The notes beneath the pieces are model-generated. The model did not search any database and was not told the DNA's origin. It saw nothing but the letters and a program-made list of their open reading frames with translations. From Lachnospiraceae bacterium (GTDB lineage: Bacteria; Bacillota; Clostridia; Lachnospirales; Lachnospiraceae), in the NCBI GenBank assembly GCA_021153185.1, contig JAGKTY010000064.1:1-9190 (forward strand): a stretch of DNA of 9,190 bases, written 5' to 3'. The translations under genes and the position numbers were made by a program. Of the stretch, positions 1 through 7,124 are shown one piece after another. Every line of letters begins with the position of its first letter. Position 1 is the first letter of the stretch.

Positions 1-1
1 G

Positions 2-181
2 GCGTACGAAGCGCACCTGAAAGAGCAGCGTGACAGATGGGCGCGGGAAGATTATGTAAAAGAGCAAGGCAAACTCGAAGAGCAGCAGCGCCTGATAGCA
101 AATATGCGCGCAAATAATATCAGTGAATCGCAGATTCAAGCGATTATCAATCAGACACAATCCAATCAATCACAGGAATAG
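2..181 (+). CDS. C-terminal end of a probable Rpn-family PD-(D/E)XK nuclease/transposase (partial)
   Basis: An open frame enters from the left edge and ends at TAG 179-181, leaving 59 residues. The start and catalytic domain lie outside the window. The visible tail is strongly charged and helical (AYEAHLKEQRDRWAREDY, then KEQGKLEEQQR), followed by a short hydrophobic helix-like stretch (LIANMRANNISESQIQAIIN) and a polar Q/S-rich end. Tails of the type 'YEAHLK..RD......EEGK' followed by a short sequence resembling a helix-turn-helix are typical of Rpn/YhgA-like recombination-promoting nucleases, which are often present in many copies in Lachnospiraceae. That assignment is by pattern recall only, since no catalytic residue is visible. 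A GC-rich hairpin terminator starts about 30 bases after the stop and probably belongs to this gene. Confidence 0.5.
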   Translation, partial: AYEAHLKEQRDRWAREDYVKEQGKLEEQQRLIANMRANNISESQIQAIINQTQSNQSQE

Positions 182-212
182 ATAGCAGAAGTAGAAACCG
201 AAACAGCTATAG

Positions 213-245
213 GCCCGGGCGCGATGCGCTCGGGTTTCTTTGCGT
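213..245 (+). terminator. Intrinsic terminator; repeat T, copy 1
   Basis: Arms 214-222 (cccgggcgc) and 226-234 (gcgctcggg) form a 9-bp stem with one G-T wobble and a gat loop, followed by tttcttt. It lies 31 bases after the partial gene and before the next promoter, so it most likely ends the upstream transcript. The whole 33-base block recurs without mismatch at 5260-5292, where it directly abuts an interrupted coding sequence. Identity extending past the stem and T tract into the trailing gcgt suggests common descent and not two independent terminators. Confidence 0.8.
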
Positions 246-280
246 CAAGCACTTATGGTAAATTAAAAACGAAAAATGCG

Positions 281-309
281 TTGATAATTTTGCAGAACTA
301 GCATATAAT
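281..309 (+). promoter_or_regulatory. Sigma-A type promoter for the AAA ATPase / RloB-like operon
   Basis: The -35 hexamer is TTGATA at 281-286 and the -10 hexamer is TATAAT at 304-309, with a 17-base spacer. Transcription should start near 316, giving a leader of about 48 bases before the ATG at 364. The near-consensus match indicates a strong promoter that is probably held in check by a repressor. Confidence 0.8.
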
Positions 310-319
310 ACAATTGTAT
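308..319. promoter_or_regulatory. Perfect 12-bp palindrome at the transcription start (candidate operator)
   Basis: The sequence atacaattgtat is its own reverse complement. It begins within the last bases of the -10 element and covers the expected start site, a usual place for a repressor site. The binding protein is unknown; neither gene of this operon shows an obvious DNA-binding helix-turn-helix. AT-rich palindromes also occur by chance. Confidence 0.4.
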
Positions 320-363
320 AGAAAATAAAAACGAATTTGACGAGAATAAATCGAGGTGTTTGT

Positions 364-1503
364 ATGAAATTGTTAAAGATTGAGGCGAAAGGGTTGCCGC
401 TATTTAAACAGGATATAGAGATTAGCTTCATTGCAACGCAGAGAGTTTCAGAGGAAGATAGGGATACTTTGCATCCATTGTTTTCCAATATGTATTTGAA
501 TCCAACAGAGGCAATCATAGGCATTAACGCATCCGGAAAAACTTCTGCCCTAAAGATTATACTGTTGACACTTGGAATTGTGAATAACGACCCAATCAAT
601 CATCTTGACTGTAAGGATATTTTGGGCAAAACACAAAATGCAGTTATTAGAATCAATTTTATGTCCAACACAAAAGAAATATATCAACTTGAGACTTGTA
701 TTCGGTATGAAAGCGAAATGAGAAGATATATGATTACAGATGAAACGATATGGAAGAAGTCATCAGATGTAGTTAAACTTAAAAAGACAATTCATGAGTT
801 TGATGATTCTATGATTATTGCGAGAAGAAGCAATGAAGAAGCATTTTTATCGGATGATGTGAGTATCGTTATTGCCCAAAATAAAAAAAATAAGGAACGC
901 ATTATGATTTCTGATATGCGAGAGTTTACAAATAACAATGTGTTGCCTATATCTGATATGATTCCGGAATCAGTCATTACGTTTTTGGATCCGTCAGTAG
1001 AATCGTTATCTTTTGAGAAAAATGAAACGAAGAATATCATCCGTTTGAAGTTTGTGGGGCAGGACGAAATGCTATTAAATGATGCCAAAGAATTGGATAA
1101 TTATTTGTCGTCAGGAACCATAAAAGGTATTATCGTATTTACACATGCTATGAATGTGCTTAAAGCAGGTGGATATATGTTGGTGGATGAAATAGAAAAT
1201 CATTTCAATAAAGAGATCGTAACAACATTAATCCGGTTTTTTATGGACACCAGACTAAATAAGAACGGAGCGGTTTTGATATTTACAACCCATTACCCGG
1301 AACTGCTTGACGAATATGATAGAAATGACAGTATCTATATTACCAGGAATCGGGATGGAATTACGATAGAAAACCTATCAAAGATACTGAAACGAAATGA
1401 CATAAAAAAGAGCGATGCTTATCAAAGTGGATTCCTTGAAGGGACGACTCCGGCGTATAAAGCCTATATGCAACTGAAAAAAAACATTTCTTCTTATATT
1501 TAA
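364..1503 (+). CDS. AAA/ABC-type ATPase of the COG1106/AAA_15-AAA_21 group (putative defence ATPase)
   Basis: A 379-residue protein. The ATG at 364 is preferred over the in-frame TTG at 337 because GAGGT at 353-357 sits 6 bases before it. Residues 53-61 (GINASGKTS) are the Walker A motif, placed after a short N-terminal beta region as in OLD/RloA-like ATPases. LSSGT near residues 248-252 is an ABC-signature-like segment. LVDEIE with D275/E276 is Walker B, and FTTH with H310 is the H-loop. The family binds and hydrolyses ATP at a dimer interface and usually works with a Toprim or other effector nuclease (RloA/RloB, PARIS AriA/AriB, AbiL, OLD). Here the next gene, 10 bases downstream, encodes such a small partner. 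There is no signal peptide or membrane segment, so it should be cytoplasmic. ATPase identity is secure; the defence role is inferred from family and context. Confidence 0.85.
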   Translation: MKLLKIEAKGLPLFKQDIEISFIATQRVSEEDRDTLHPLFSNMYLNPTEAIIGINASGKTSALKIILLTLGIVNNDPINHLDCKDILGKTQNAVIRINFMSNTKEIYQLETCIRYESEMRRYMITDETIWKKSSDVVKLKKTIHEFDDSMIIARRSNEEAFLSDDVSIVIAQNKKNKERIMISDMREFTNNNVLPISDMIPESVITFLDPSVESLSFEKNETKNIIRLKFVGQDEMLLNDAKELDNYLSSGTIKGIIVFTHAMNVLKAGGYMLVDEIENHFNKEIVTTLIRFFMDTRLNKNGAVLIFTTHYPELLDEYDRNDSIYITRNRDGITIENLSKILKRNDIKKSDAYQSGFLEGTTPAYKAYMQLKKNISSYI

Positions 1504-1513
1504 GGAGGCTATT

Positions 1514-2053
1514 ATGGAGATTCGGATAGGGTCATATGTGGCATGCATATGTGAGGGCTCAGCAGAGCAAGCCATTATTGAAAATCTATTAGATAATCAT
1601 TTGCTTGTCTTTGAGCGGGAACAGATGATTGATGAAGATGTCCTAAGATGTAGAGATGCAAAAACATTTGAAACCAGATACTTAAGAAAAGGCTTTGAGG
1701 AATCAATCTCTGTGATAAGAATTCTTGATTCCAGAAGAGAAAATTTTAAGTTGAGTAAAGCGTATGCGCATAAGGTTGATGTAATCAACGTCATCACTGC
1801 TCCGGAAATAGAAATGCTTATTATCATAAATGAGGATAAGTACAAAGAATATAAAAAGTCCGGAAAGAAGCCAAGTGATTTTTGTAAGCAAGATTTAAAG
1901 ATGAAAGAAGTAAAATCGTATGCGTTTGTTAAATCATACTTTGGTAATCCTGATATACTTATTTCTGCAATTAAAAAGTACGCAGAGTTGTCAAAGATTC
2001 AGAAGGGTGAATATACTCTTTTGGACTTATTAAAAAAGCACATAGCGCCATAA
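1514..2053 (+). CDS. RloB-like / Toprim-like partner protein of the upstream ATPase
   Basis: A 179-residue protein starting 10 bases after the ATPase stop. AAGGAGG at 1502-1508 overlaps that stop and gives a strong ribosome site, so the two are co-transcribed and probably made in matched amounts. The N-terminus has a beta strand followed by CEGSAE (E14, E18), the position of the Toprim glutamate. VIRILDSRR places D72 after a second strand, and APEIEML (E98, E100) is followed by a basic helix, resembling the 'P..E.W' block of RloB. The C-terminus is helical and lysine-rich. RloB proteins are often somewhat longer (about 200 residues), and the usual DxD pair is reduced here to a single clear aspartate, so nuclease activity is uncertain. 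Alternatives are a DUF4276 protein or an AbiLii-like effector. The order ATPase then small Toprim-like protein is the main support. Confidence 0.55.
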   Translation: MEIRIGSYVACICEGSAEQAIIENLLDNHLLVFEREQMIDEDVLRCRDAKTFETRYLRKGFEESISVIRILDSRRENFKLSKAYAHKVDVINVITAPEIEMLIIINEDKYKEYKKSGKKPSDFCKQDLKMKEVKSYAFVKSYFGNPDILISAIKKYAELSKIQKGEYTLLDLLKKHIAP

Positions 2054-2054
2054 T

Positions 2055-2080
2055 AAAAGCCGGTTTTTCCGGCTTTTTTT
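2055..2080 (+). terminator. Intrinsic terminator of the ATPase / RloB-like operon
   Basis: A 9-bp perfect stem (aaaagccgg 2055-2063, ccggctttt 2069-2077) with a ttttt loop runs into an unbroken T tract ending at 2080. It starts 2 bases after the RloB-like stop. Repeat R copy 1 begins on its last T, so transcription should stop before the downstream surface-protein segment. Confidence 0.9.
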
Positions 2081-2119
2081 GCGCCCTGCCGCCCTGTCCA
2101 AATTTGGGGGAGCGGGGCC
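2080..2119. repeat. Repeat R, copy 1 (40 bp, hairpin-forming)
   Basis: Identical over 40 bases to 6993-7032, and over its last 28 bases but one (2091-2118) to 9163-9190. It contains the perfect palindrome ccaaatttgg (2098-2107). The flanks gccctgt and gcggggc pair around it (two G-T pairs), leaving ggga extruded, so the single strand can fold as a bulged hairpin. It is much richer in GC than its surroundings. It lies exactly where the truncated surface-protein reading frame begins; that frame reads through the repeat without a stop. The role is unknown. Confidence 0.85.
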
Positions 2120-5100
2120 TACAAAGACATTTAAAATTAAGGAAACAGCGGAAACAAAAAAAATCACAGTTGGTGATGTTAGAGCTGCTGTTGAAAATGT
2201 GACATGCAAAACGGTGTTTGATGGCACAAAAACAGAAGCAGTTTATGCTGATCTTGCAATTAAAGATGTAACAAAACTTGACTGTGTAAGTGCTGTTGAC
2301 GAGGGCGCAGGCGATACTCCTGTAACTGAAGCAAAAGTTTTTAACAATACTGTTACAATAACTTTGGATAAGACTAAATACAGCCCTGCAGGACCAGGCT
2401 GGACAATTGCCGGTAGTACCGCAACAGTTGACACAACAGTCCGTGTTAATGTATACAAAAAAGCTGTAAGCGATGCATTTGCATACACATTCCCAAAAGA
2501 AATTAAGTATACATATAATAAGGAAAATGCTAAGGACAGAACATTTGATGTTGATCAGATTGCAAAGTACTTAAACGACGATGGTGATGAATATGAACCG
2601 GAAGAAGACGACGTACAGTTCCGTTTAAATAAGGAAACATCACCAGTAGTTGTATTCGGAGACGGAAATAGTGCTGACGGTACTAAAGCCGGTGCTGTTG
2701 GAAGTACTGACTGGCTTGTAAACGCAGATGATCTTCATAGACTCTCATATGCATCTGCTAATACAAAGATGGATTTGAGATTAACGCTTGCATTTAATGA
2801 TGGAAAAACTGTAGATTATGCTGCAAAATTTGGCGAAAGCAGATGGCATAGGTACTGTTGAAAAGACAGTTTCTGTTGAAGTTGTAAAAGGCGACAAAGC
2901 AGTTCTGAATACACTTAACACCTATGAAGTATATGGAACATACACAGTTGGTGATTCTAAGATTGAGTTGGGTGGATTAGACGACGATAAATTTGAAATC
3001 GTTTCATCACCAAGTGATCTTTCTTCATTGAAAGTCGGTACGAAAAAAACAATCATTGTTGCAACAGTTGATAAATTCCCAAAAGATGAGTTTGACGTAG
3101 ATGGCTTCATGAAAGACGATGCGAATAGTAAAGTTTGGGATTATTCAGGAGAAAAATTCAGCAAAGAAGTAGAGATTCGGGTAACACCGCTTGCACTTGC
3201 TGCAAAAATGGTTGACTTCCCGGCAAAACTTGCTGAAGGCGAGACTGTTGAAATCGGTGATGTTATCAAAGATATCAAGCTTGAGACAACAGATACATGT
3301 AAATACGGTAAATTCTATCTTGTTAAGGATGCTACAGATGACACAGCCGGAACGAGAGTTGCAGACGGCGACAAAGCATATCACGTAGTGTTTGAGCCGG
3401 ATGCAGATTTGGTTACATGTGCAACTGGTGCGGCTGGTACTGAAACAGCACGTACAGGAGTATACTATGCAACAGCAAACGGAAAAGATGCATACTATAA
3501 AGAATTTTCTGTAACACCTGCTAAGAAAGCAGTGAACGCAGATGAAATCAAAGTAAGCCTTGCAAAAGCAGGTAACAAAGATTACAAATTTGGTGCAACA
3601 TATGGAGAAATGCTTGACAGAGCATTAGACTCATCTGCAACATACGATTACAAACAGGAATCAGGTAAATGGACTGTAAAAGAAAGTGGAATTATGCCAA
3701 TTGGCGAGACTACAATTACATTCGTTTACACACTTGATAACAGCAAAGATTATGCAATCAACGAGAAGGCTTCAATTGAAGTTCCTGTAAAAGTAAACAT
3801 TGAAGCACCTAAATTTGAAGCAAAAGTAGTTGGTGATCAGGTAGTTAAGGTTGGTAAGACAGGTACAGCAGGTATTGTGGCATATATTGCATTAGCAGAT
3901 GACAAATATCCGCATAAAGATAGAGTAGAGGCACTTCTTGATGCCTCAGTTGATAAAGATGATGATGGATACATCAAATATCAGTGGTATTCAAAAGCCA
4001 ATGGCAAGCTTTATGCAGGACAACAAGCATGGTTAACAATTGATGCTTCTAAGAAAATGTCAGATACATTCTGGTGTGAGGTAACATTCCAGCCAGCTAC
4101 AAAATTAACAAAGGCTAAGAAAGAAGCATGGGCAGCTATTCTTGCAGATGGAAATACATTTACAAGTGCTGAGAAGACAGTTACAGTTGCTGATATGGAA
4201 GTAGATTCAAGAGCACCATATGGTATTGAAGGAACACTGAAATACGGTAAAATCGATGCAACAGCATCATTAAGAGCAAAAGTTGAAACAGGCTGGACAA
4301 TTGAGTCAGTTACATGGAAAGCAGTAAACAAAGATACAAAAGCAGAAACAGAGATGACTGGTACTGTAACATCAGCTGGTGTTGCAAAAGCTACAATTCC
4401 TACAACACTCAATGCAGGTAGCTATGATGCAGTAGCAACAATCACAGCAAAATCTGATAAAGGTGAAAGTGATGTTGTAGTATATGCGCAGGCATTTGAT
4501 GTTGAAAAAGCAGATTTAGACGGATTTGACTGGACAAAGATTACATATGATCCAGATGCAAAAGTAATTACTTATGGTCAGAAATTATCAGAGATCAAGT
4601 TCAAACCGGCAGAAAATGCTGAGAAATATGGTACATATGAGTACATCAATGACAAAGTCATGAGACCAGGCTCATTTGACAAAGTAGAAGATTTCGTAAG
4701 ATTTATTCCAAATGCAGATGCAAAAGCAAACTTCAATGACTTCAACGCAGAAGATTACAACGGTGTTGTAACAATCACAGGTGTAGATGTACAGAAAGGT
4801 ACAATTACAATCAAAGCAAATGACATTACAGTTTCTGTAGGTGATCTTGTAAGTCCTTCAATGGCTACTTGCACAGTAAGCGGTTTAGTAGGAAACGACA
4901 CACTTAAGAACCTTGACGTAGTTGTAGATTATGAAATTGATTCAGCAGCAAGTACAACAAAAGTTGGTACAATTGCAGATGCAATCAAAGTAAAAGCTAC
5001 AAAAGCTGAGAAAGTAAACGAGTACATTGAACTTGATTACTACAAAGTGGCTGTTCAGAATGGTAACTTAATCGTTAAAGAAGCTGCTCCGGTTGTAACA

Positions 5101-5259
5101 CCAACACCTACTCCAGCTCCTGTAAAACAGGCTACAGCAGCAGCTCCAAAAGCAGCAAAAGCAAAAGCTACAGTTAAAGTTGGTAAGAAATACACACTGA
5201 AACTGAAATATGCAGCTGGTAAGAAAGCAACAGTTAAGAAAGTAACATGGAAATCATCT
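2120..5259 (+). pseudogene. Internal segment of a large immunoglobulin-fold surface protein gene, truncated at both ends and frameshifted
   Basis: About 1,046 codons of continuous surface-protein-like sequence with no start and no stop of its own. The frame emerges from repeat R with TKTFKIKETAET, clearly mid-protein, with no signal peptide, no ribosome site and no promoter after the terminator at 2055-2080. It runs to 2831, shifts by +1 (one extra base in ttggcg, 2831-2835; restoring it gives YAAKF then AKADGIGTVEKT), and continues to 5259. The product is rich in T, V, K, D and A with repeated beta-sandwich-like modules (for example IKYQWYSKANGKLYAGQQAW and WTIESVTWKAV). A linker VVTPTPTPAPVKQ follows, then the opening of a bacterial Ig-like group 2 domain (VKVGKKYTLKLKY, VTWKSS), cut off at repeat T. 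In the intact protein further Ig-like domains and perhaps a cell-wall anchor would be expected. It may be a broken host gene or a silent segment; it is unlikely to be expressed as it stands. Confidence 0.75.
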
Positions 5260-5292
5260 GCCCGGGCGCGATGCGCTCGGGTTTCTTTGCGT
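5260..5292 (+). repeat. Repeat T, copy 2 (terminator-type hairpin abutting the broken surface gene)
   Basis: This block matches 213-245 exactly over 33 bases: stem arms 5261-5269 and 5273-5281, then tttcttt. It is joined directly to the Ig-like coding sequence after the codons for WKSS, so the gene it originally terminated is absent. As a terminator it would shield the following ATPase gene from transcription from upstream. As in copy 1, the promoter of an ATPase gene follows. Confidence 0.85.
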
Positions 5293-5305
5293 AATAGAGT
5301 GTTTA

Positions 5306-5394
5306 TAAACATTTTTGATTTTCGTGAACAGTATGAAGTAAACATTTTTGATTTTCGTGAAAAAAGTGTTATATACATTTTATGTTTTCGTGAT
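5306..5394. repeat. Three direct repeats with 33-bp period upstream of the DUF4143 ATPase gene
   Basis: Units at 5306-5328 and 5339-5361 are identical over 23 bases (core catttttgattttcgtga). The third, 5372-5394, matches 18 of 23 positions, with differences clustered in the middle of the core. The period is exactly 33 bases, about three helical turns, so bound proteins would lie on roughly the same face. The third unit covers the promoter spacer. This suggests a multi-site operator or activator array; the ligand is unknown. Confidence 0.8.
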
Positions 5395-5399
5395 ATACT
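5372..5399 (+). promoter_or_regulatory. Probable extended -10 promoter for the DUF4143 ATPase gene
   Basis: TGATATACT at 5391-5399 is an extended -10 (TG-N-TATACT). The -35 region is poor; the best candidate is TATACA at 5372-5377 with a 16-base spacer. A weak -35 inside the third direct repeat is consistent with activation or repression by a protein bound to the array. The leader to the ATG at 5445 would be about 40 bases. Confidence 0.6.
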
Positions 5400-5444
5400 A
5401 ACTATGATGACGTATAAACTGTGTTCCGAAAAAGAGGATGTTGT

Positions 5445-6797
5445 ATGATATTTAGAAGAAAAATATATGACAAACTGGTGGAGTGGAAACAACTCTCTGC
5501 AGGTAAATCGGCTGTGTTGATTGAAGGTGCACGGCGTATTGGCAAGAGTACCATTGTAGAAGAATTTGCCAAAAAAGAATATGATGACTACATGATACTT
5601 GATTTTGCCAAAGAAAGTAAGGATGTGAAAAATAATTTCATCGAAAACATGGATGATATGGACACTTTTTTTCGGAACCTTTTTCTTTTAAAAGGAAAGA
5701 GCCTCAAAGGGAACAATTGTGTGTTGATTTTTGATGAGGTGCAGCTGTTTCCGCAGGCACGGCAGGCAATCAAGTACCTTGTGGCGGATGGTAGATATCA
5801 CTATATGGAAACAGGTTCACTTATTTCAATCCGCAAGAATGTCCGTGATATTCTGATTCCTTCGGAAGAATATAGAGTGAAAATGTATCCGATGGATTTT
5901 GAAGAGTATCTATGGGCAAACGGTGATGAGGTGACTTATGAGGCAATCAAGTATTCCTTTGAAAATCGCAAACCGCTTGGGGAGGCGATTCACCGGAAGG
6001 TGATGAAGGCTTTTCGCACATATATGGTGGTAGGAGGAATGCCACAGGCAGTGGAGGCTTTCGTTGTCGGACAGACATATACGCAAATTGATTTTGTTAA
6101 GCGAAATATACTGAGTCTTTATGAGGAAGACTTAAAAAAATATGATGAGGACAATCGCGAAAAAGCTTCCATCATATATAAGACGATTCCTGAGCAGCTT
6201 GAAAATAAAAATTCACATTTCAAGTTTTCGATGGTAGATAAAAATGCCCGTTACAAGAATTATGTTGATGCGGTCAGCTTTATTGCTGAATCAATGATAG
6301 GGAACGAGTGTATCAACGTGACCGAGCCGGAGGTTGCCCTGGAACTTTTTTCCGACCGAAGCAATTTCAAGCTCTTTATGGGTGATACGGGACTTTTGAT
6401 TACACAGATTATGAAAAGTAGGGATGAGACAGATGAAAATCTTTACAAGTCGCTTATCATAGACGATTTGGGCATCAATCAGGGGATGATTTTGGAAAAT
6501 ATGGTAGCCCAGATGCTAAAAATGTCCGGTCACGAGCTGTATTTTCATGAATTTTTATATAGGCCGAAGGATACGGAAAAGGAAAAGAAATATGAGATTG
6601 ATTTTCTCACCGTCCGTAAGAAAAAAATATGCCCGATTGAAGTAAAGTCTTCCGGCTACAAATCGCATAAATCCTTCGATTATTTTGCGGAGAAGTATCA
6701 TCTCAAGATGGAAGAACGCTATATTATATATACGAAAGATTTGAAATTTGAAGAGGGCGTGACCTATATACCGATTTACATGACACCGTTTATTTAG
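5445..6797 (+). CDS. AAA_14 / DUF4143 family ATPase
   Basis: A 450-residue cytoplasmic ATPase. The ATG at 5445 is chosen over the in-frame GTG at 5421 because AAAGAGG at 5431-5437 lies 7 bases before it. Walker A is GARRIGKST (28-36), Walker B VLIFDE (93-98), and ETGS (122-125) is the sensor-like motif usual in this family. Next come YPMDFEEYL (148-156), characteristic of AAA_14 proteins, and a central helical DUF4143 region. The C-terminus has EIDF (D386), then PIEVKSS (E399, K401), the spacing of a PD-(D/E)XK-like nuclease fold. Length and order match the full family, so it appears intact. Such ATPases are numerous in gut anaerobes and archaea and often lie in accessory regions; their cellular role is not settled, and a part in defence or DNA processing is only inferred. 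It is a single-gene module with its own promoter and terminator. Confidence 0.9.
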   Translation: MIFRRKIYDKLVEWKQLSAGKSAVLIEGARRIGKSTIVEEFAKKEYDDYMILDFAKESKDVKNNFIENMDDMDTFFRNLFLLKGKSLKGNNCVLIFDEVQLFPQARQAIKYLVADGRYHYMETGSLISIRKNVRDILIPSEEYRVKMYPMDFEEYLWANGDEVTYEAIKYSFENRKPLGEAIHRKVMKAFRTYMVVGGMPQAVEAFVVGQTYTQIDFVKRNILSLYEEDLKKYDEDNREKASIIYKTIPEQLENKNSHFKFSMVDKNARYKNYVDAVSFIAESMIGNECINVTEPEVALELFSDRSNFKLFMGDTGLLITQIMKSRDETDENLYKSLIIDDLGINQGMILENMVAQMLKMSGHELYFHEFLYRPKDTEKEKKYEIDFLTVRKKKICPIEVKSSGYKSHKSFDYFAEKYHLKMEERYIIYTKDLKFEEGVTYIPIYMTPFI

Positions 6798-6891
6798 CCT
6801 GTCAATTTACGCCAATGTCCCCGTTCCGGGGGATAGGGTTTTTCATTGGGAATAGGGAATAGACACTTGTTTTACCAGACAAAATTGACCA
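6798..6891. other. Intergenic stretch after the DUF4143 ATPase gene
   Basis: No gene seen. It holds a small hairpin (ccccg 6819-6823, cgggg 6827-6831) followed after a few bases by ttttt, which may be a weak terminator. It also holds an 8-bp inverted repeat (gtcaattt 6801-6808, aaattgac 6882-6889) enclosing most of the stretch. Confidence 0.4.
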
Positions 6892-6916
6892 GGAGGCGCT
6901 GTGCGCCTCCTTTTTT
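6892..6916 (+). terminator. Intrinsic terminator of the DUF4143 ATPase gene
   Basis: A perfect 8-bp GC-rich stem (ggaggcgc 6892-6899, gcgcctcc 6903-6910) with loop tgt, followed by six T. It ends about 120 bases after the ATPase stop, so the transcript carries an unusually long 3' tail unless the weak hairpin at 6819-6831 acts first. Confidence 0.9.
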
Positions 6917-6992
6917 CGTGGATTTGGGTTTCGTTTCAAGGTAACTTCCCGCAAACTGCCTGCGTTCCCAGCCGCCTTTTGTCCGTTTTTAA

Positions 6993-7032
6993 TGCGCCCT
7001 GCCGCCCTGTCCAAATTTGGGGGAGCGGGGCC
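6993..7032. repeat. Repeat R, copy 2 (with a diverged 5' extension from about 6943)
   Basis: Identical to 2080-2119 over 40 bases. It lies between the ATPase terminator and the AbiE promoter region. About 50 bases further upstream, from aacttcc at 6943, show diverged but co-spaced similarity to the sequence before copy 3. For example, ccgcctttt at 6972 and ccgcttttt at 9132 both lie 29 bases after aacttcc. The full unit may therefore be about 90 bases. No gene is seen between 6917 and 7176. Confidence 0.85.
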
Positions 7033-7052
7033 ATCTTTTTTATTCCTTAAAC

Positions 7053-7095
7053 CATATCTTTTTGGCAAAATAATAAAAAATTGCCGTTAGATATG
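7053..7095. promoter_or_regulatory. AbiE operator 1 (inverted repeat upstream of the -35)
   Basis: Nested inverted repeats: catatct (7053-7059) pairs with agatatg (7089-7095), and ggcaa (7064-7068) with ttgcc (7081-7085), around an AT-rich centre. The 23 bases 7064-7086 recur exactly at 7134-7156. It ends one base before the -35. AbiEi antitoxins are known to repress their own promoter by binding inverted repeats, which fits. Confidence 0.75.
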
Positions 7096-7124
7096 TTGAT
7101 ATTTTTCGAAATCGTGATTATACT
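7096..7124 (+). promoter_or_regulatory. abiE promoter: Promoter of the abiE operon
   Basis: TTGATA at 7096-7101 and TATACT at 7119-7124 are separated by 17 bases. The promoter fits exactly between the two operators, so occupancy of either site would cover the -35 or the start point near 7131. Confidence 0.85.

Noticed and set aside
2079..2861. A separate 260-residue gene starting at TTG 2079
   Set aside because: The start lies in the T tract of a terminator with no ribosome site, its first residues are encoded by repeat R, and its end is caused by the frameshift; it is part of the broken surface-protein segment.
2818..5448. An intact 876-residue surface protein starting at ATG 2818
   Set aside because: The frame begins only because of the frameshift overlap, there is no ribosome site or signal peptide, and the last 60 or so codons are repeat and promoter sequence.
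5055..5492. Minus-strand 145-codon frame with repeated SRKSKMF
   Set aside because: It is the reverse of the Ig-like gene end, T2 and the 33-bp repeats; there is no sensible start region and its repetition is explained by the direct repeats.
5255..7036. catct on both sides of T2...R2 (5255-5259 and 7032-7036) as a target-site duplication
   Set aside because: Sequence after 7036 does not resume the interrupted surface-protein gene, and the T1...R1 segment has no matching flanks (tatag versus ctaca), so a 5-base match is likely chance.
6802..7068. Minus-strand 88-codon frame covering the ATPase terminator and R2
   Set aside because: It is composed of terminator and repeat sequence read backwards, with no ribosome site and no recognisable protein features.
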